64,000 bases of DNA from CAVSXS01 sp963767715 (lineage in GTDB: Bacteria; Chloroflexota; Ktedonobacteria; Ktedonobacterales; Ktedonobacteraceae). Below the pieces are notes generated by a model. That model was not told the DNA's origin. It made no database searches and worked only from the letters and a program-made list of their open reading frames with translations. Made by a program: the position numbers and the translations under genes. Shown one piece after another: positions 37,438-45,400 of this stretch; positions within the stretch are counted from its first letter, which is position 1, and the number at the start of each line of letters is the position of its first letter. The stretch is from contig CAVYFA010000008.1 of assembly GCA_963767715.1 (NCBI GenBank), forward strand, positions 1 to 64,000, read 5' to 3'.

Positions 37438-40104
37438 ATGACCGTCGGGTTAGTTATCGTTTCCCACAGCGCCCAACTGGCGAGAGGTGTTGCCGAGCTT
37501 GCCGGACAGATGGCCCAGGGTAAAGCCGCAATCGCGGCAGCAGGAGGAGCCATCGACGACAGCCTGGGCACCTCGGCTGACAAGATTCTCGCCTCGATCC
37601 AATCGCTTGATGGGCCAGATGGCGTACTTGTGCTGCTCGACCTGGGCAGCGCGCTTCTTTCTGCCGAAGTCGCGCTGGAAATGCTCGACGATGAGCAGCG
37701 CGCCCGCACCCGCCTCACCTACGCGCCCCTGGTAGAGGGCGCTGTTGCCGCCGCGGTCGAGGCCTCGATGGGTCGCTCGCTCGAGGATGTTCAGCAGGCG
37801 GCTGAGAAAACTGGCGAGGCAGCTCAGTTGCGCCTGCTCAAGCCCGTCTCGTCCGTCGAACCTGCCGGAGACGAAGCTATTCCCGCCGCACCTTCCTCGC
37901 CCGCACCACCTGCCCCACTGCCGGCATCTACTTCCGGCACACTTGAAGCGCGGCTGACATTGACCAATCCCACCGGCCTGCACGCCCGGCCTGCCAGCCT
38001 CTTCGTGCAGGCAGCCGCGAAATTTCCCGCCACCATCGTGGCGCAGGTAGAGGGCCGGGAGCGGCGGGCCAATGCCGTCAGCATCATGGAAGTCCTTTCG
38101 CTTGGCGCGCGCAATGGAGAGACGCTCGTGCTGCGCGCTACAGGCGACGAGGCGCAGGCCGCGCTGTCCGCGTTGAGCGAACTCGTGCAAGCCAGCTTCT
38201 ATGAATCCTCACCTGCATCTCCCCCAGTCTCCGCTTCGCCCCCTGTCACTCCTGGCGCTTCCTCCGCGACCATCGCACCAGGTGCGCCCGCCACGCGGCC
38301 CCGCTCCGGCATGCTTCCTGAAGCCTGGCATGGCGTGATTACTTCACCAGGTGTCGCGCTTGGGCCTGCCCTGCTCTACACAGCAGGTGCGCCCTCCCTG
38401 AAAGCCGTCGAACGGCGCGGCATCGCGCAGGAACAGGTTGCGGCGGAGCAGGAACGCTTGCGCCAGGCCACAGCCGGCTCTGCCCAGGAACTCCAGCGCT
38501 TTGCCACCGACTTACAGAGCCGGGTTGGGCGCGAGCAGTCCGCCATTTTCGATGCTCAGGCCCTCATGCTGCGCGATCCCGCTTTGCTCGACGCCGCCCG
38601 GCGCGTAATCGAGGAGCAGCGTATCGACGCGGCCGGCGCGCTGGCCCTGGTGGGTGAGCAGCAGGCCGCGGCGCTGGAAGCGCTCGACAATTCCCTGATT
38701 GCGGCGCGCGCCGTCGATGTACGCGACGCCATCAGCCGGGCCATCCAGCGCCTGGGAGGAAAGACGGCCCCCAGGCAAGACGTCGGCGAGCTGGATCACC
38801 CGGTGATCCTGGTCGCGCGCGAATTGACGCCATCCGATACGGCGCAACTGCGTCCTGCTACTATACTCGGCATTTGCACCACGCAGGGCGGCCCGACATC
38901 GCATTCCGCCATCCTGGCGCGTGCGCTCAGCATCCCCGCCCTGGCAGGCCTCGATGAAGCGGCTCTGAGCGTCATCCATTCCGGCGACATGCTTGGCCTG
39001 GACGCCGAGCACGGTCTCTTATATCACCTGCCGTCGCCCGGTGTGCGCCAGCAATTGACGCAGCGTATCGAGGTCCATCGGCAGGAACGGAGCGCGCGCG
39101 TCGCCGCTGCTCAACAGGAACAGGGACCCGTTGTCATCGGTGCCCGCCGTATCCTCCTGCTGGCGAATATCGGCAGTGAGGCGGAAGCTGAGGCCGCCCG
39201 TCAGTGGGGCGCGGAGGGCGTCGGCCTGTTGCGCACAGAATTTCTCTTCGCGTCGGCCTCTACACTTCCGGATGAAGAAGAACAGCGCCAACGTTATGCC
39301 GGCGTGTTTCGCGCCTTCCTCGGTGATTCCCAGGATATCCGGCGCCAGGGCTTGCCCTTCGTAGTGCGCACCCTGGACGCCGGCGCGGATAAGCCCATGC
39401 CCTCGCTGGCCGGCGTCATTGGAGAGGCTGTCGAGGCCAATCCACAGTTAGGCGTGCGCGGCATCCGCATTCACCTGGCGCACCACCAACTGCTCGAGCA
39501 GCAGTTGGGCGCATTACTGCGCGCGGCCGCTGAAACGGGCATCAATTTGCATATCATGTTCCCCATGATTACCACCGTCGAAGAACTCACCGCCGCGCGC
39601 GCCATCTTCGAGCGCGTCTACCGGCGACTGCAGGAGCAGGGCCTGGCTCTCCCCGCGCAGGTCCCGCTCGGCATCATGGTTGAGGTCCCTGCCGCCGCAC
39701 TCATGGCCCCCGAACTCTCCGGGCCCGCCGACTTCTTCAGCATCGGCTCGAACGACCTGTCGCAGTACACCCTCGCCGTCGATCGCACCAACGCCGCCCT
39801 CGCCGATCTCTACAGCCCCATGCAGCCTGCCGTCCTGCGTCTCATCGCCCAGGTCGCCCGTGCCGCGCGCGCCGCTGCCAAGCCCGTGGCAGTCTGCGGC
39901 GAGATGGCCGGCAATCCCCGCCTCGCCCCCCTGCTCGTCGCCCTCGGCATCGATGAACTCAGCATGACTCCCACCGCCCTCGCCGCCGTCAGAAGCGAAC
40001 TGTCCCGCTGGTCAACCGAGCAGCTCGCCGCCCTCGCCGAACGCTTCACCCGCGCCAGTACCATCGCTGAGGTAGAGCAGGCAATCCTTCATCCCTCAGA
40101 ATAA
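37438..40104 (+). CDS. dhaM: DhaM-HPr-enzyme I fusion: phosphoryl donor of dihydroxyacetone kinase
   Basis: An 888-residue three-part protein. Residues 1-130 are the DhaM EIIA (VGLVIVSHSAQLARGVAELA with phospho-His10; LLDLGSALLSAEVALEML). After a Pro-rich linker, 175-265 is HPr (TGLHARPASLFVQAAAKFPA, phospho-His182; NAVSIMEVLSLGA). From about 300 to 880 is a full enzyme I: SPGVALGPALLY, TQGGPTSHSAILARALSIPA (phospho-His489), GVGLLRTEFLF, GADKPMPSL, FPMITTVEEL, IGSNDLSQYTLAVDR and the AVCGEMAGN Cys. Phosphate flows from phosphoenolpyruvate through EI and HPr to DhaM and DhaL. E. coli DhaM carries a truncated EI; here the EI looks complete, so no external PTS enzyme is needed. Confidence 0.95.
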   Translation: MTVGLVIVSHSAQLARGVAELAGQMAQGKAAIAAAGGAIDDSLGTSADKILASIQSLDGPDGVLVLLDLGSALLSAEVALEMLDDEQRARTRLTYAPLVEGAVAAAVEASMGRSLEDVQQAAEKTGEAAQLRLLKPVSSVEPAGDEAIPAAPSSPAPPAPLPASTSGTLEARLTLTNPTGLHARPASLFVQAAAKFPATIVAQVEGRERRANAVSIMEVLSLGARNGETLVLRATGDEAQAALSALSELVQASFYESSPASPPVSASPPVTPGASSATIAPGAPATRPRSGMLPEAWHGVITSPGVALGPALLYTAGAPSLKAVERRGIAQEQVAAEQERLRQATAGSAQELQRFATDLQSRVGREQSAIFDAQALMLRDPALLDAARRVIEEQRIDAAGALALVGEQQAAALEALDNSLIAARAVDVRDAISRAIQRLGGKTAPRQDVGELDHPVILVARELTPSDTAQLRPATILGICTTQGGPTSHSAILARALSIPALAGLDEAALSVIHSGDMLGLDAEHGLLYHLPSPGVRQQLTQRIEVHRQERSARVAAAQQEQGPVVIGARRILLLANIGSEAEAEAARQWGAEGVGLLRTEFLFASASTLPDEEEQRQRYAGVFRAFLGDSQDIRRQGLPFVVRTLDAGADKPMPSLAGVIGEAVEANPQLGVRGIRIHLAHHQLLEQQLGALLRAAAETGINLHIMFPMITTVEELTAARAIFERVYRRLQEQGLALPAQVPLGIMVEVPAAALMAPELSGPADFFSIGSNDLSQYTLAVDRTNAALADLYSPMQPAVLRLIAQVARAARAAAKPVAVCGEMAGNPRLAPLLVALGIDELSMTPTALAAVRSELSRWSTEQLAALAERFTRASTIAEVEQAILHPSE

Positions 40105-40148
40105 ATCGTCGTCATGCTGAGCGCAGAGAAGCATCAGCCCCAAAAAGA

Positions 40149-40185
40149 GTAGTGCCCGATTTATCGTGGACACCGCCGATAACGA
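40149..40185. repeat. Dispersed repeat copy after dhaM
   Basis: AGTAGTGCCCGATTTATCGT followed by GGACACCGCCGATAAC, degenerate at its right end. Confidence 0.6.
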
Positions 40186-40253
40186 AATTGAATTGCTATG
40201 ATATGATTACAACGTCTTTCTTTCGAACACCCTGGAAAGGAAAAGAACACGTG

Positions 40254-40580
40254 ATGGATAACCTGGTGCTAGGCCCCTTTCAAATCGATTTCACGCCCGA
40301 CGGCGTCAACTTTCGCACGCTTGACCAATCGGATCAACATACATTGACGTACCCCGAGTGCTACCAACTGCTGGCAGCCCTGTATCAGAACCGCGATGAA
40401 CTCTACAGGCTCTCTCACATAGAGGGCGAGCAGGCCGATGAGTCATCGACCTATGTGGTGGGCGAGCTCACCTACACCATCGATGATACCTCGGTCGCGG
40501 TCGCGGGATGGGAACGTTTGGAAGACAAGCAAGACCCTCCGGCTGGCACCGAACCGCCAAAATCTGATACGATGGGTTAG
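40254..40580 (+). CDS. Hypothetical protein, 108 residues
   Basis: ATG 40254 (MDNLVLGPFQIDFTPDGVNF; GTG 40251 also possible) after GGAAAGGA. A small acidic soluble protein with regular beta-like spacing (FQIDFTPDGVNFRTL, ELTYTIDDTSVAVAGWERLE) and no membrane segment or known catalytic motif. I do not recognise the family. It follows the dha cluster after a repeat and ends 36 bases before the esterase start, so it may be cotranscribed with the esterase rather than with dhaM. Confidence 0.6.
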   Translation: MDNLVLGPFQIDFTPDGVNFRTLDQSDQHTLTYPECYQLLAALYQNRDELYRLSHIEGEQADESSTYVVGELTYTIDDTSVAVAGWERLEDKQDPPAGTEPPKSDTMG

Positions 40581-40615
40581 TGTATTGGCACAATAGTGTG
40601 AAAGGCCGGCATCCT

Positions 40616-41656
40616 ATGAATCCCTGGTCCATTGACCTTCGCGGGCGTCTCGAGGAGCACATCTTCGAAAGCGCGGTGCTCAGGCACAACCCTCTCGGCG
40701 ATCCCTACCGGCGTCCCCTGTGGGTCTACGTGCCGCCCGGCTACAACAAGCAACCCGGGCGGCGCTACCCCACTATTTACGAGATTCAAGGACTGACGGG
40801 TCAGATTGATATGTGGCGCAATCGCTCGTCATTTCGCAAGACTCACCTGGAGAATGTCGACGAGCTGTTCGCCTCGCGCGATACGCCGCCCTGCCTTGTC
40901 GTGATGGTTGACTGCTGGACCTCGCTCGGCGGCAGTCAATTCCTGGACTCGCCTGGCACCGGTCGGTACCATACCTACCTGTGCGATGAGATCGTTCCCT
41001 GGGTCGATGCCCACTACCGCACCCTTCCAGAACGCCAGCATCGCGGCATCGCTGGCAAATCGAGCGGTGGCTACGGCGCTATGGTCACGCCCATGCTGCG
41101 TCCCGATCTCTGGGGCGGCCTCGCCACGCACGCCGGAGACGCGTTGTTCGACCTCACCTACCTCACCAACTTTCCACATTCAATTCGCGCCCTGCGCGAC
41201 GAGTATCACGGCTCGTTCGAAGCGTTCTGGCAGGACTTTCGCAGTCGCCCGGCATTTTCAAAGCACAGCGACGGCTACCTGCTGAACGACTATTGCATGG
41301 CCGCCTGCTATTCAACTGACGAGGACGGCACCGTCCACCTCCCCTACGACGTGGCAAGCGGGGAGATCAAGCCCGACATCTGGGCGCGCTGGCTGGCCTG
41401 GGACCCTGTGCGCATGGTGCCGGCGCATGCGGAGACGCTAAGGGGCATGCAAGCCATCTACATCGACGCGGGCAAGCGCGATCAATTTTTCCTCGACCTC
41501 GGCGCGCAAGCCTTCCGGCACGAGCTTGAGCGCATCGGAGTCACCAACATGTTCTTCGAACTGTTCGACGCGACCCACTCCGATATCGAGTACCGCTATC
41601 CACTGGGCCTGAAATACCTCGCCGAACGCCTCTCCCCCGTCCAGGTGGAGGAGTAA
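40616..41656 (+). CDS. Putative esterase (alpha/beta hydrolase, esterase D/Fes-like)
   Basis: ATG 40616 (MNPWSIDLRGRLEEHIFESA) is preferred over 40580, which overlaps the previous stop. The 346-residue product resembles the putative-esterase family (PF00756): LWVYVPPGYNKQPGRRYPTI, a long loop, and the nucleophile elbow GIAGKSSGGYGAMV with Ser in GxSxG form. Later YIDAGKRDQFFLDLGAQAF supplies a likely acid residue, and FDATHSDIEYRYPLGLKYLA the catalytic His. No signal peptide, so cytoplasmic. Substrate unknown. It is followed after 3 bases by the aminotransferase gene, then the methyltransferase, forming a tight operon. Confidence 0.82.
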   Translation: MNPWSIDLRGRLEEHIFESAVLRHNPLGDPYRRPLWVYVPPGYNKQPGRRYPTIYEIQGLTGQIDMWRNRSSFRKTHLENVDELFASRDTPPCLVVMVDCWTSLGGSQFLDSPGTGRYHTYLCDEIVPWVDAHYRTLPERQHRGIAGKSSGGYGAMVTPMLRPDLWGGLATHAGDALFDLTYLTNFPHSIRALRDEYHGSFEAFWQDFRSRPAFSKHSDGYLLNDYCMAACYSTDEDGTVHLPYDVASGEIKPDIWARWLAWDPVRMVPAHAETLRGMQAIYIDAGKRDQFFLDLGAQAFRHELERIGVTNMFFELFDATHSDIEYRYPLGLKYLAERLSPVQVEE

Positions 41657-41659
41657 ACC

Positions 41660-42838
41660 ATGACCGCATCTGAATTGCCTCAAGGAGAGCAGGCGGACAC
41701 GATCTCCTTGCTGTTCGGCCATCCAGACCCGCAGACGCTCCTTCCACCCGAGCTGCGTGATGCCATGCTGCGCTTCATCGGCGGGCCCCAGGCGCCAACG
41801 GCTCTCCAGTACGGCCCCGAGCATGGTACACGGAGCCTCATCGACTTCCTCGTCGAAAAAATCAATCGCGAGCAGTCCCCACCGGTGCAGCCGGAAAATC
41901 TGATGGTGGTAGCAGGTTCGACGCATGCCGTCGACATGCTCGCGCGACTGTACGCCGGGCCGAGCGCAGCGGTGCTGGTGGAAGCCCCCACCTACGTGGA
42001 CGCCCTGCACATTTTCCGCGACCACGGCATCGACCTCCACGCCGTTCCTATGGACGAGCATGGCCTCATCCCGCGCGAACTGGCACGCCTGCTGGAGCGC
42101 CTCCACTCCGCCGGAACAGCGCCCGGCCTGCTCTACACCATACCGAACTTCCACAACCCGACCGGCATCACGTTGCCCGAAGCGCGCCGCCGCGAGATCA
42201 TCAGCCTGGCCCGCCGCTACGACTTCCTGATCGTCGAGGATGATGTCTATCGTGACCTCGCCTTCGAGGGCGAGCGGGTCGCCAGCTTCTACTCGCTGGC
42301 GCAAGGCCGGCAGGTGGCAAGCATCGGCAGCTTCTCCAAAACGCTCGCGCCCGGCTTGCGGCTGGGCTGGCTGCTCGGCTCGCCGGACATCATCGAGCGC
42401 TGCGTCTCCTGCGGGACGTCGCAGATGGGCGGGGGCGCGAACCCCTTCACCGCCTCGATGGTCGCCGGTTACTGTCACAGCGGCGCCTGGGAGCGGCATG
42501 TCGCGCGCTTGTGCTCGCTCTACGCCGCCCGCCGCGATGCCGCGCTCGCCGCGCTGGAACGCTCTATGCCCACAGGCGTGCGCTGGACCCATCCTGCGGG
42601 CGGCTTTTTCATCTGGCTCCGCCTGCCGGAGCAGGTCTTCGCCCGCGATGTCAGGCGCCTGGCCTTCCAGGAGGGGGTAGTGGTGGCGGCGGGCGAAGGC
42701 TTCTTCGTCAACCCTACCGATGGCGAACATCACCTGCGCCTCGCCTACAGCCGTGCCGCCCTCGAGGATATCGATGAGGGCATACGTATCCTGGCACGCG
42801 TGATCGAGCGAGCGATGGAAAGTGAGGAAAACCCGTGA
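41660..42838 (+). CDS. PLP-dependent aminotransferase, class I (2-aminoadipate transaminase type)
   Basis: A 392-residue fold-type I enzyme. Seen: LQYGPEHGTRSLIDFLVEKI, the glycine loop VVAGSTHAVDMLARLY, TIPNFHNPTGITLPEARRRE with the substrate-binding Asn, IVEDDVYRDLAFEG with the Asp for the PLP ring nitrogen, SFSKTLAPGLRLGWLLG with the PLP lysine, and NPTDGEHHLRLAYS with the carboxylate-binding Arg. The group includes LysN-like and MocR-related aminotransferases, but there is no DNA-binding domain here. Substrate unassigned. It overlaps the methyltransferase by four bases (GTGA). Confidence 0.9.
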   Translation: MTASELPQGEQADTISLLFGHPDPQTLLPPELRDAMLRFIGGPQAPTALQYGPEHGTRSLIDFLVEKINREQSPPVQPENLMVVAGSTHAVDMLARLYAGPSAAVLVEAPTYVDALHIFRDHGIDLHAVPMDEHGLIPRELARLLERLHSAGTAPGLLYTIPNFHNPTGITLPEARRREIISLARRYDFLIVEDDVYRDLAFEGERVASFYSLAQGRQVASIGSFSKTLAPGLRLGWLLGSPDIIERCVSCGTSQMGGGANPFTASMVAGYCHSGAWERHVARLCSLYAARRDAALAALERSMPTGVRWTHPAGGFFIWLRLPEQVFARDVRRLAFQEGVVVAAGEGFFVNPTDGEHHLRLAYSRAALEDIDEGIRILARVIERAMESEENP

Positions 42839-43428
42839 ACGATACCGAGAGACGCACCTTCCTGGCCGAACTCTACGAAATCGGGCGCCAGCATGACGCC
42901 CACGAGCAGGAGCGCAGCAAGAAAATGCTGAACCTTGAGCCGGACACCGCCCGCTTCCTCTACATCCTCCTGCGCAGCAGCCGGCGCACGCGCATACTGG
43001 AAATCGGCACCTCCAACGGCTATAGCACGATCTGGCTGGCCTGGGCTGCCTACGCTAGCGGCGGTCATGTCGTCAGTATCGACCGCGATGCTCACAAGCA
43101 AGCCCTGGCCGAAGCGAATTTGCTCCGTGCCGAGCTGCGCGAAGTGGTTGAGCTTGTGTGCGGCGACGCGACGAAGATCGTAGCCGACCTGCCCGGTCCC
43201 TTCGACTGCGTCTTCTTCGATGCCGACCGCTACAGCGCACCCGCGCAGTTGAACTTGCTCCTCCCGAAGCTGGTACCCGGCGCGCTCCTCCTCGCCGACA
43301 ACGCCCTCTCGCACCCCGGCGAGATTGCGGCCTACTTGCATGCGCTGGAATCACTGCCGGATTTCGACCGCATCGTGCTCCCCATCGGCAAAGGGCTGAG
43401 CCTGGCCTACCGCTCGGCCGGCGGCTAG
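42835..43428 (+). CDS. O-methyltransferase, SAM-dependent (class I)
   Basis: GTG 42835 overlaps the aminotransferase stop. The 197-residue protein matches the small bacterial catechol-type O-methyltransferase family: TRILEIGTSNGYSTIWLAWA is the SAM loop, VVSIDRDAHKQALAEANL the acidic ribose-binding strand, CVFFDADRYSAP the metal-binding Asp region, and LLLADNALSHPGEIAAY a second metal site (DN). The acceptor substrate is unknown. Last gene of the esterase-aminotransferase-methyltransferase operon, suggesting a small modification pathway for an amino or hydroxy compound. Confidence 0.88.
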   Translation: MNDTERRTFLAELYEIGRQHDAHEQERSKKMLNLEPDTARFLYILLRSSRRTRILEIGTSNGYSTIWLAWAAYASGGHVVSIDRDAHKQALAEANLLRAELREVVELVCGDATKIVADLPGPFDCVFFDADRYSAPAQLNLLLPKLVPGALLLADNALSHPGEIAAYLHALESLPDFDRIVLPIGKGLSLAYRSAGG

Positions 43429-43454
43429 CGCGCCTTTCTTTGTATCAGGCCGCA

Positions 43455-43658
43455 TCAACTGCCAGAAGGTGATTTACCGCCGCCTCCCCTGACTGCTGCT
43501 TGCGATGGCGCTGTTCCCCCCGAGGTGGTGGCCACGCCAAAGGCGTAACCCAGCAGCCCTCTGAACAAGGTAGCTACCGCTTCACTTCCCAGAACGCCGG
43601 TGAGGGCCAGCGCGACTATAGCGAGGATCGAGTTGAAAGACCCCTTGACAGCGGTCAT
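43455..43658 (-). CDS. Possible small membrane protein, 67 residues
   Basis: A short frame (MTAVKGSFNSILAIVALALT start) with two hydrophobic stretches (SILAIVALALTGVLGSEAVA and LLGYAFGVATTS) and a Gly/Ser-rich polar tail. The upstream end overlaps the promoter of the GntR gene on the other strand. The hydrophobic pattern is protein-like, but the frame is short and no family is recognised, so it may be chance. Confidence 0.35.
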   Translation of the reverse strand: MTAVKGSFNSILAIVALALTGVLGSEAVATLFRGLLGYAFGVATTSGGTAPSQAAVRGGGGKSPSGS

Positions 43659-43695
43659 CTTTTGCACTATGGTTAGTTATATGAGTGGCTAACCA
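43645..43695 (+). promoter_or_regulatory. Promoter and operator of the GntR-ABC locus
   Basis: TTGACA (43645-43650), 17-base spacer, TATGGT (43668-43673). A perfect inverted repeat TGGTTAG-N12-CTAACCA (43670-43676 with 43689-43695) covers the -10 and start site. This is the expected place for autorepression by the GntR protein encoded just downstream. Confidence 0.65.
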
Positions 43696-43711
43696 GGTAA
43701 GCAATGAAGTG

Positions 43712-44083
43712 ATGGAATATTTGATAGACGAGAATCGTCCGATCTTTGTGCAGATTGCCGAGCGGATCGAAAACGACATCATCGCCGGGGATCTGCCTGA
43801 AGAAACGCAGGTGCCTTCGACCAATCAGTTCGCGTCGTTTTACCAGATCAATCCGGCGACAGCGGGCAAAGGCGTGAATTTGCTGGTAGATCAGGGCATG
43901 CTGTACAAAAAGCGTGGACTCGGCATGTATGTGGCGCCAGGCGCTCGTGCGAAACTGCTGGTGAAGCGCCGCGACCAGTTTTTCGAGCAGTACGTCATGA
44001 CGATGCTCCGGGAGGCCGCAAAGCTAGGCATCACGACAGAACAGGTGATCGAGATGGTTCACAGAAGGGTCAACGTGCCATGA
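43712..44083 (+). CDS. GntR-family transcriptional regulator (YtrA subfamily)
   Basis: Short GntR protein (about 123 residues from ATG 43712, MEYLIDENRPIFVQIAERIE). Winged helix: IAGDLPEETQVPSTNQFASF, recognition part YQINPATAGKGVNLLVDQG, wing MLYKKRGLGMYVAPGARAKL. The short C-terminal dimerisation helices (FEQYVMTMLREAAKLGITTE) are typical of YtrA, which usually controls ABC transporter genes in its own operon. The GTG at 43685 would lie at the inferred transcription start and is unlikely. The stop overlaps the next start (ATGA at 44080-44083). Its target operon is now a deletion remnant. Confidence 0.88.
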   Translation: MEYLIDENRPIFVQIAERIENDIIAGDLPEETQVPSTNQFASFYQINPATAGKGVNLLVDQGMLYKKRGLGMYVAPGARAKLLVKRRDQFFEQYVMTMLREAAKLGITTEQVIEMVHRRVNVP

Positions 44084-44427
44084 ACAGGGTCGTGGAAGTC
44101 AGCAATCTGACCAAATCGTTTGGCCGCGTTGTGGCGGTCAACCAGGTGAGCTTCTCCATCGAAACCGGGAAAATCTACGGCCTGCTGGGACTGCTGCTCG
44201 GCAGCATCTACCAGCGCTTTGGCCGCACGGGGGAGTTTTTCTTCTTTGGCATCGTCTTCCTGCTCCTCAACGTCTTTGTGCTGCTGAGTAGCTACTGGCA
44301 ATGGTGGGGAACGATCTCCGGCTGGCTCGTCCAGCAGACCGCAGCCGCGCTCGGTGTGTGGCTGGTGCCGGTGATGGCCATCTTTGTCCTCGCGTCCTAT
44401 GCGCTGCTGCGCAAAGCAACCGTGTGA
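44080..44427 (+). pseudogene. Deletion chimera: first residues of an ABC ATPase joined to the end of a permease
   Basis: Residues 1-37 (MNRVVEVSNLTKSFGRVVAV up to GKIYGLLG) are the start of an ABC ATPase, cut just before Walker A. From LLLGSIYQRFGRTGEFFFFG onward the sequence is hydrophobic, with two or three membrane helices (IVFLLLNVFVLLSSYW, VWLVPVMAIFVLASYALL), as in the C-terminus of the partner permease. The junction preserves frame. A deletion must have removed the body of the ATPase and most of the permease. Neither product can transport. The start overlaps the GntR stop, as expected for ytr-type operons. Confidence 0.82.
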
Positions 44428-44478
44428 CTTGCAAGCAAGAGCAGTAGCATGATGTTTTTTCGCGAAAGGAGCTGTACT

Positions 44479-44517
44479 CATGGGACTGCTGCTCAGAGGC
44501 GTTTCAAAATCTTTTGG
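44479..44517 (+). pseudogene. Truncated start of another ABC ATPase gene
   Basis: After GCGAAAGGAGCTG, ATG 44479 encodes MGLLLRGVSKSFG, a standard ABC ATPase N-terminus. The similarity then stops and the sequence becomes the promoter of the DUF998 operon. Only about 13 codons survive. It suggests the GntR locus once continued with a second ATPase gene, lost by a second deletion or insertion. Confidence 0.6.
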
Positions 44518-44525
44518 ATTTCCCC

Positions 44526-44554
44526 TTGACAAACAGAATAGCTATCTGTTATAT
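44526..44554 (+). promoter_or_regulatory. Strong promoter with operator dyad in its spacer, for the DUF998-ABC operon
   Basis: TTGACA (44526-44531), 17-base spacer, TTATAT (44549-44554). The spacer carries a perfect AACAGA-N7-TCTGTT repeat (44532-44537 with 44545-44550), so a bound repressor would block polymerase. No regulator gene for it is adjacent except GntR upstream, whose own site differs. Confidence 0.65.
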
Positions 44555-44639
44555 TTTTGTATAGCAAATGGCAATACTCATTATTACAAACAGCTATATA
44601 TACATAGGAGGCTCTCCTTCCCCATGAAAGGAAAATCCT

Positions 44640-45395
44640 ATGAAGAACGTCTCTGAAGCACCCCCGCTTGCCAGTCAAGCGGAAAGCCCCTCGTCTGGAT
44701 TTGTAAAGGGCTTGCGGTCCCCACTCACGTTGGGACTGGTGAGCTGTGGTGGAGTCGGGGCGTTCCTCTTCACCGCCACCTCCCTGTTTGAAGGGGCCAC
44801 GCGACCGGGCTATAGTGCCTGGCAACAACCGATTAGTGCCCTGAGCCTTGGCCCTGGTGGTTGGGTGCAGCAGGTCAATTTCGTCGTCTTCGGTCTCCTC
44901 CTGGTCCTCTCGGCTGTTGGCTGGTATCGGTTCCTTTCGCCAGGGCGCGCTGCCATCTGGTTTCCGCTGATCCAAGGTACGAGTGGTCTTTGCCTGTTTG
45001 GCGCCGGGGTGTTTTCCATGGATCCCTTTCCCGGTTACCCACCCGGGTCCACCCTGGCCCTCTCGACGGTGCATGGGACGCTTCATAGCAGCCTGGTGTG
45101 GGTGCTCATTCCTACCCTGGAACTGGGCTGTTTCGCCTTTGCACAGTACGCGCGTCTCCTGCTGCATTGGCGCGGGTGGTTCGTGTACTCGCTGCTGACT
45201 GGCATCCTCATCCTGCTCTTTTGGGAAGCATTCGTCCTGGGTGCAAACGGAACAATTGCCGGTCTGATCCCACTGACCGGTCTGACTGAGCGCCTGTCAG
45301 CCGGCAGTCACGCGCTCTGGATGTGTGTGCTCGTGGTCACGTTCTTGTTCCGCCAAAGGCCAGGAGCAGATCCGGTGAAGCGAGGAAGGAGTTAA
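44640..45395 (+). CDS. DUF998-family integral membrane protein
   Basis: A 251-residue protein with six to seven hydrophobic helices: LGLVSCGGVGAFLFTATSLF, QQVNFVVFGLLLVLSAVGWY, FPLIQGTSGLCLFGAGVFSM, and others. The motif YSAWQQPISALSLGPGGWVQ after helix 1 and FSMDPFPGYPPGS with THxTLH-like VHGTLHSS fit DUF998. The function of DUF998 proteins is not established. It is the first gene of an operon with an ABC ATPase (start 5 bases after its stop) and a permease, so a link to that exporter is likely. Confidence 0.82.
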   Translation: MKNVSEAPPLASQAESPSSGFVKGLRSPLTLGLVSCGGVGAFLFTATSLFEGATRPGYSAWQQPISALSLGPGGWVQQVNFVVFGLLLVLSAVGWYRFLSPGRAAIWFPLIQGTSGLCLFGAGVFSMDPFPGYPPGSTLALSTVHGTLHSSLVWVLIPTLELGCFAFAQYARLLLHWRGWFVYSLLTGILILLFWEAFVLGANGTIAGLIPLTGLTERLSAGSHALWMCVLVVTFLFRQRPGADPVKRGRS

Positions 45396-45400
45396 CACAG

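Noticed and set aside
41438..42733. 431-residue minus-strand frame
   Set aside because: Shadow of the esterase and aminotransferase genes, which have full catalytic motifs.
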